A stretch of 64,000 nucleotides of DNA from Ampelomyces quisqualis (taxonomy: Eukaryota; Ascomycota; Dothideomycetes; Pleosporales; Phaeosphaeriaceae): NCBI GenBank assembly GCA_018398575.1, contig JAGTXZ010000003.1, forward strand, positions 186,001-250,000, given 5' to 3'. This document shows, piece after piece, positions 59,334 to 64,000 of the stretch. The stretch's first letter is position 1, and each line of letters starts with the position of its first letter. The position numbers and the translations under genes are program-made. The notes beneath the pieces were generated by a model. That model did not search any database and was not told where the DNA came from. It saw only the letters and a list, made by a program, of their open reading frames with translations.

Positions 59334-62015
59334 TTATTCTGGAGGCGACTTCTGTTTCGCAACAACTCTTGCCCTTGCTCGCGCACCCGAGTGTCTTGCA
59401 ACTGTGGTGTCGAAGCTAGCCTCGTGCATCCATTGTGGACCTTGGTCGAATGAAGAGGCCGCTTGGGCTGCAAATGTCCTTTCCAATTCCCTGTATGCAG
59501 CAGTACCAGGATTGTAACGGGGTTCGTGGTATTCATGGAGAAAATTCTCCGGGTCTGGTTCGAGAATTTCGTGCAGGCCGATGGACGCCCTGCGATCGGT
59601 TCTCCTTCGCATGCGCGGATGCCAAGCATGGCGATTGATCTTCCCCGCATGAATCTGATCTGGCTCTCTGAACAGTCTGCTTCCCCAGTATTTGTTAACT
59701 TCTTGAACGTAGTGGGTATACGACAGCGAGTTAGTGTTTTCCATACATCTATTCTCTGGCTTTCTGGACCTCCCGCGCCCGAAAAGTACAATGAATTGCA
59801 TCTGCAATGCTTTCGCAACTGTATGGCGGTGGATATACACACCATGTTGCCGCAGCAGGACTACTGTTCGCAGACCGATGCTCCATCTAGCTCTCTGAAG
59901 CGATTTTTGCTTCAGCAGCCTGCGTCGGTGGTGGTGCTTCGAGAACTTGGAGTTAAGCAAGGACTGTTCAAGGTTCGCATTCGCCAGGAGACCAGATCGG
60001 AAACCCCAGATTATCAACGCCTGCTGAAGCGATGGTGGTATCAGGCGACGAATCGGATGGAGTTTATTGTCGTGTTGCGTGACCTCACGTGGAAAATGGA
60101 AGTAGTGGTTCCGTTCTGGATATGCAGCTCTCATTCTTTCGAGTGCGCGTTCTCGGAAAGGCGACACAGGAAGGCTTGAGAACTGCAAGCTGCTCCTCGG
60201 TGCGTACCAGCATAGCAGCCACAACAACAGGCGCCGAAGCTCCCTAAAGCGTCCCATCATGCCGAAGCGGCGAATGATTTCGCGCCAAGCAAGTGGATCA
60301 ACAGGACCCATACCGAATTCGAGAACAGTCATGAGCACGCGAGCAACGAAGCGCAAATCGTCGTATTCGTTTTTTACCAGCGTAACAGGCTTTCGACCAC
60401 GTTGTCGACGTCGGAGGAGAGTCTTAATAGCGGCTATAGACTCCATGGTCACCATGACGCCTCGAACCCGCATGTCTTGGAGCACTTCCGTGACATGCTG
60501 TGGGCCGGTGCGTCTGATGTGGGTCTGAAGTAATAGATTCCACGACTCTTGGCTGGAGTCATTGTGGAAAAGAGCTAGAATTGCAAGCGTGCGCTGAGCT
60601 TGGATGGTGTCGTCCTGGTCCAGGTAGAAATTCAGCAGTTCACGTTGTACGTGAGCCTCGCCAAACACGTCAGGGTGTTGATCGCTGTCGAGCATGCTCC
60701 TGACCAAGCTCCATTTTCGTTCCTGGGCAAACTTTTCGAGTGCAAGAGAAAAGACGCATCCTTGCAATGCAATACCGTGAGCCCGGAGCTCTTCGAATCT
60801 GCTTGGCAAGTCCTCAAGCGGGTCTGTTCGAGAGGCCATTGTTGAAACAGCCTGAGGACCTATTTCGTTCACGCCCACCATGGCGAGTCCTTTGATGACG
60901 GATTCTGACGGAAATGCTCTGGTAGCAAACATTCTGGCGCAGAAAGAATCTTCAAAGCGCACGGGGGCAGTGTCGCGACCCCAAAAGCGTCGCATGAGGT
61001 TCGTGTTGTATCTGCCATGTCGTTCTCCAGAGTGCTCAGGAACTGCGCCAGACTCGGAGAGCAGTGATCTCTCGACTGTGAAGACGCGAACGACAGGGTG
61101 GCTCGCAACAGACTCGGATGGCAGATCTCCCCGAGATGTACAAAGGTTGTGCCAGCGGCGGGCCATAACAATGTGGCCTCTGTCAATGAGCGATGGTACT
61201 ACGGCATCGTACAAGTTTCGGTTCGTGCGATTACGGTACACGTCCAGCAGTACTTCATAGGCGGAAAGCGGAAAGTTTGTCTGGCCGTATTGTGCAATGA
61301 GCTTCAAGGGTAGAGACCTCAGGTCCAGCTTGGACAGCATCGATTGGTGGTGTTGCAAAGCGTTCTTCGTGTTTCGTGGGAGCCAGTATATCATGATCAG
61401 ACGGTATAGATCTGGATAAGTCCGCTTCTTCTCCCTCAGCAGTTCGGCGGCGTGGTCAATGACCTGCGAGACCAGGTCGGGATGCTTGATGAAGGTGCCC
61501 CAGAGATAGTCGGCGTGCTCTGTGCTGTCCACGGGCAGGTGGTACTGCGCGTTCTGTCGCAGCTTCCACATTGCCATGATGCCCCACTGCCCCTCCTGCC
61601 TCTCGCGCTGGGAGAGCAGGGCCGCCCATGATGCAGCGCTCGCCCTGCCAGGGGCGTTTTGAAATCTCTTGGGGCCTGGTGTTATTGTACCACATCGGCC
61701 TTGGTCTTGGTGGGCAAGACATGCATCATCGACCTCGAGGAACTGGCGGATCTGGTCACGCTCGGCCTCTTTGGCCGCTTTCGTGCCCCATTTGGGCCAT
61801 GAAGCCTTGGCCGGGTTGCGTCTGTACGTCGCGAGGTGGCGAGTGTGCCTGTTGGCCGCATGGGAGTGGCAGCAGAAAGCTGCGGGCCAACATGCGGCAG
61901 GGACCTCGGGCCCATGGACGATTTGGCGGAGCAGTCGCAGGGCAGACGGGCTGGCGAGGAGCCTGTGCAGGGCCGGTGGCATGAACAGAGGGAAGGGTGA
62001 AGGGAACGAAATCAA
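59334..62015 (-). CDS. Mitochondrial pentatricopeptide-repeat-type protein (893 aa)
   Basis: One uninterrupted 893-codon frame on the minus strand. The N-terminus is basic and poor in acidic residues (LHRLLASPSALRLLRQIVHG, TRHLATYRRNPAK), as expected of a mitochondrial presequence. The body consists of paired helices resembling PPR repeats. Examples are ESWNLLLQTHIRRTGPQHV and TEVLQDMRVRGVMVTMESI near 510-550, and ALIIWGFRSGLLANANLEQS. Such fungal PPR proteins bind organellar RNA and act in mitochondrial expression. Individual repeats are diverged, so the PPR assignment is moderate. It is divergent from COX7a with about 200 bp between start codons. The C-terminal 90 residues are basic. Confidence 0.75.
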   Translation of the reverse strand: MISFPSPFPLFMPPALHRLLASPSALRLLRQIVHGPEVPAACWPAAFCCHSHAANRHTRHLATYRRNPAKASWPKWGTKAAKEAERDQIRQFLEVDDACLAHQDQGRCGTITPGPKRFQNAPGRASAASWAALLSQRERQEGQWGIMAMWKLRQNAQYHLPVDSTEHADYLWGTFIKHPDLVSQVIDHAAELLREKKRTYPDLYRLIMIYWLPRNTKNALQHHQSMLSKLDLRSLPLKLIAQYGQTNFPLSAYEVLLDVYRNRTNRNLYDAVVPSLIDRGHIVMARRWHNLCTSRGDLPSESVASHPVVRVFTVERSLLSESGAVPEHSGERHGRYNTNLMRRFWGRDTAPVRFEDSFCARMFATRAFPSESVIKGLAMVGVNEIGPQAVSTMASRTDPLEDLPSRFEELRAHGIALQGCVFSLALEKFAQERKWSLVRSMLDSDQHPDVFGEAHVQRELLNFYLDQDDTIQAQRTLAILALFHNDSSQESWNLLLQTHIRRTGPQHVTEVLQDMRVRGVMVTMESIAAIKTLLRRRQRGRKPVTLVKNEYDDLRFVARVLMTVLEFGMGPVDPLAWREIIRRFGMMGRFRELRRLLLWLLCWYAPRSSLQFSSLPVSPFRERALERMRAAYPERNHYFHFPREVTQHDNKLHPIRRLIPPSLQQALIIWGFRSGLLANANLEQSLLNSKFSKHHHRRRLLKQKSLQRARWSIGLRTVVLLRQHGVYIHRHTVAKALQMQFIVLFGRGRSRKPENRCMENTNSLSYTHYVQEVNKYWGSRLFREPDQIHAGKINRHAWHPRMRRRTDRRASIGLHEILEPDPENFLHEYHEPRYNPGTAAYRELERTFAAQAASSFDQGPQWMHEASFDTTVARHSGARARARVVAKQKSPPE

Positions 62016-62217
62016 GCCATGGCCATTGAATCAGGGAGGGCCAGCCGTCGTCTCGCTGCCACCCGTGCTCAGCGAGTCGCGAAAGTTGTGGTCGCCGCAT
62101 CGGGCTTAGTCGTCTTGGCGGCGCGCTGCCTGATTCGACCTCGACTTCACGGCCACCACCGCGCCACACCACCCACTGCACGCACACACCGCCCCGAACA
62201 CATCTCCGGCCTTCACA
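62016..62217. promoter_or_regulatory. Short bidirectional promoter between PPR-type gene and COX7a
   Basis: Only 202 bases separate the divergent start codons of two genes with mitochondrial products, so the promoters must overlap or be shared. No TATA box is evident, and the sequence is GC-rich. Confidence 0.6.
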
Positions 62218-62732
62218 ATGGCAGGGTACGTCATGCCTGGCAGCTCGCAGCGTCTTGAATTGGCGTCCCCGTCGCGCATCGGCTCTCGCTGCACACGTGC
62301 GGATCCCGCACAAACCTGATACTGACGACCAGCAGCTGGATGTTCCGCGACAACCGTGTCCCGTACTACCAGCGCGAGTTCCAGAAGCACGATGGCTTGA
62401 GGACATGGGAGAAGGTGCGTCAGTCCCACACAGGAGCCGGGGGTATCATGGGGCTTTGACGTGGGCGGGGCGGATACACGTCGGGTGCATGACTGCCCTT
62501 TGGAACTGGATGCTTGAAACCGCAACGAGGAGGGCGGAGCGCTGACGGTTTCACTTGACAGGCCCGCGGCAAGTGGATGATTCCCGCCTACAAGGTCATA
62601 CTCTACTCCAGCCTTGGCGCCAGCGTGTGGATGATGGGCCGTCTTGTTCTTGTAAGGCAAATCCCCGCCCACGCAATCTGCTGGTTTGCTGACTCCCAAC
62701 AGGGGCACAAGACGTGGTTCGGCAAGAACTAA
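62218..62732 (+). CDS. Cytochrome c oxidase subunit VIIa (COX7a family, 68 aa)
   Basis: Four small exons (62218-62225, 62336-62414, 62562-62651, 62703-62732) with introns GTACGT...AGCAG, GTGCGT...GACAG and GTAAGG...AACAG. The spliced protein begins MAGWMFRDNRVPYYQREFQ, continues with KHDGLRTWEKARGKWMIP and one TM helix (ILYSSLGASVWMMGRLVL), and ends GHKTWFGKN. This matches the fungal COX7a type: a small single-span inner-membrane subunit with VPxYQRxFQ before the helix. The first exon is only 8 bases, so automated prediction could miss the gene. Confidence 0.85.
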
Positions 62733-63166
62733 GCTCTCGGAACAAGGAAGACGATGTCGAAGTGAGGCCAAGGGAAGATGTTGTGGCAACCTCATCGTAC
62801 ATGTAGAGACAAGGGACGGACTTTGCATCCGAGCACGATTTCTATGTCCAGGCCGAATAGAACGCAATCAGCCATTCACACATTGGCAGCCTGCCGTGCG
62901 CCTTGACAATTTGACCGACACAGGCTCAACTCCTACTCGCACTTGACAGTGGACACCGTGTGATGTCACGTGAAGATGGTACAGCCCGGTCCTGATGATA
63001 ATGAGCATTTGTCGCCAGAGTCCACATGTCTGTACTCCGTCCCGTCCTGGAGCTACCCCTCCTCATTCGTGCTAGCGTGTGCCAAGGTTGGAAGCCGACG
63101 GCCGCCGCGTATGATGTATCCTCCACCGTCAACCTCTCTCCCACCCCGCGCAGAGGCCAATTGACC
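62733..63166. other. Intergenic and promoter of the DUF1682 gene
   Basis: About 430 bp with no supported gene. A CTCTCTCCCACC pyrimidine-rich leader directly precedes the next start. Confidence 0.4.
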
Positions 63167-64000
63167 ATGGCCGATTTCGTCAAGAAGCTCTTTGGCGGCC
63201 CGAAGCCCGCGCAGGCCCCCGTTGTCGGCGATGATGGCACGCTGCTTCCCCATGGCCCCTCACGCCGCTGTCGCATGGCTAACACGCGCCGCAGACTTCG
63301 CCGACTACGCGAGCGCTCCCGCGGCCACGCCCGCGGCCATGTCGTCCTTCACCGACGCCGCGTACGCCGCGCAGCCGACGGGCGGCATTGGCGCGCGCCC
63401 CTACACGGCATGGTACCGCGTGTGGGAGCGCACGACGGCCGAGGACTTCAAGCTGGAAATGTACGTCCTGCCCTTCCTCGCCGTGCTGATCCTCGTGCAC
63501 GTGTGGGGCACGCGCGCCAACCGCAGCAAGGCGAGGGCCTGGGCAAAGGCACACGCGCCGGCGCTGCAGCACGAGTTTGCGCAGGTCGGGTACCAGGCGG
63601 GCCAGCAGCCGGCCGCCTCGGCCGAGATTCTGCGCGAGAAGAAGGCCGACGAGTTCCAGTCGTATGCGACGGGGCGCCAGAACGTGGCGTTTGTCGACTT
63701 CAAGATCAGCCTGGTCAAGCGCTACAATCCGTTCATGCTGCTCGGAGAGTACACCATGCCCCTGTTCTTCGAGAGCTTCCCGGCCCCCGTCGAGCGCCTC
63801 GAAGCGACCGCCTACGTGTTCGACGGCAACGAGACCAAGTTCGCTCCGTCGTACGGCTCTGGCGACGCCAAGAAGGTGCCCAGCAGCTCGTTCGACGGCT
63901 TCGTCTTTGCCGTCGTGCACAAGGACATGATGAAGCGCATGCGAGAGGACCGCTACGACGTATCCCTCACGACCACGCGCGACCACGCCAAGCTCCCCAT
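63167..64000 (+). CDS. CCDC47/DUF1682-family ER membrane protein, 3' end outside window
   Basis: Exon 1 is 63167-63236 and exon 2 starts at 63295 and runs past the window edge. Joining them gives MADFVKKLFGG...VVGDDDFADYAS. The only donor that keeps frame is GC (GCACGC at 63237), paired with a normal CGCAG acceptor and a CTAAC branch site, making a GC-AG intron. A TM helix lies in MYVLPFLAVLILVHVWG. It is preceded by WERTTAEDFKLE and followed by NRSKARAWAKAH, and YATGRQNVAFVDFKI is further on, a layout typical of the fungal DUF1682 (CCDC47-like) family. The animal homologue works in ER calcium handling and multipass-protein insertion. The fungal role is inferred. Confidence 0.85.
   Translation, partial: MADFVKKLFGGPKPAQAPVVGDDGTLLPHGPSRRCRMANTRRRLRRLRERSRGHARGHVVLHRRRVRRAADGRHWRAPLHGMVPRVGAHDGRGLQAGNVRPALPRRADPRARVGHARQPQQGEGLGKGTRAGAAARVCAGRVPGGPAAGRLGRDSAREEGRRVPVVCDGAPERGVCRLQDQPGQALQSVHAARRVHHAPVLRELPGPRRAPRSDRLRVRRQRDQVRSVVRLWRRQEGAQQLVRRLRLCRRAQGHDEAHARGPLRRIPHDHARPRQAPH

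Noticed and set aside
61756..62867. Long minus-strand frames over the COX7a gene and PPR promoter
   Set aside because: They overlap the well-supported four-exon COX7a gene on the other strand and show no conserved motif.
63279..63986. 235-codon minus-strand frame at the right edge
   Set aside because: Antisense shadow of the DUF1682/CCDC47-like exon, with repetitive Gly/Arg/Val content and no motif.

Overview
The window looks like nuclear DNA of a filamentous ascomycete (Pezizomycotina, most likely Dothideomycetes such as Pleosporales; the class is an inference). Supporting signs are short introns of about 46-100 bp, often with a CTAAC branch site and an AG acceptor; a Zn2Cys6 regulator; 2EXR/F-box-like and fungal kinase-like families; and a bipartite composition. 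Gene-bearing DNA of ordinary GC alternates with extremely TA-rich, stop-riddled blocks (about 1-6050, 10830-14180 and 47000-48720). These have the appearance of transposons degraded by repeat-induced point mutation (RIP). The first 1.6 kb can still be read as the integrase and chromodomain of a Ty3/gypsy chromovirus.

Layout. 7.8-17.1 kb holds three genes of amino-sugar polymer metabolism, split by one TA-rich block: a chitin-synthase-like GT2 enzyme that appears fused behind a fungal C2H2-type domain, a GH20 beta-hexosaminidase (probably 5'-truncated), and a secreted CBM18-CE4 chitin deacetylase. Diverged copies of a short direct repeat lie just outside both ends, and the right copy is interrupted by a roughly 298-bp MITE with long terminal inverted repeats. 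18.4-19.65 kb has a tRNA-Val(CAC) with an intron and a nitronate monooxygenase pseudogene. 20.2-28.5 kb has a Zn2Cys6 transcription factor, a secreted protein of unknown function, a single-pass Ser/Thr-rich membrane protein and a DHA1-type MFS exporter. 28.7-31.6 kb holds two conserved genes, a steryl-ester hydrolase-like lipase and the Pet191/COA5 cytochrome oxidase assembly factor.

32.0-36.9 kb is the remains of one very long gene broken by many frameshifts and stops. 38.4-45.6 kb holds a hypothetical gene, a tandem pair of kinase-like genes (one apparently expressed but with altered motifs, one dead) and a disrupted 2EXR gene. After the third TA-rich block come an intact 2EXR gene, an MFS sugar transporter and a peroxisomal (AKL-ending) acyl-CoA synthetase/4CL-like gene. 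54.9-59.3 kb is otherwise sparse. The right end is a GC-rich conserved block: a mitochondrial PPR-type protein divergent from COX7a, then the start of a CCDC47/DUF1682 ER membrane protein that runs off the edge.

The most interesting unit is the synthase/hydrolase/deacetylase set at 7.8-17.1 kb. Its gene content resembles the synthase-deacetylase-glycosidase logic of exopolysaccharide loci such as fungal galactosaminogalactan and bacterial pga, but with a chitin-type synthase. That functional linkage is inference. Exon boundaries given below were worked out by hand from splice signals and frame continuity.
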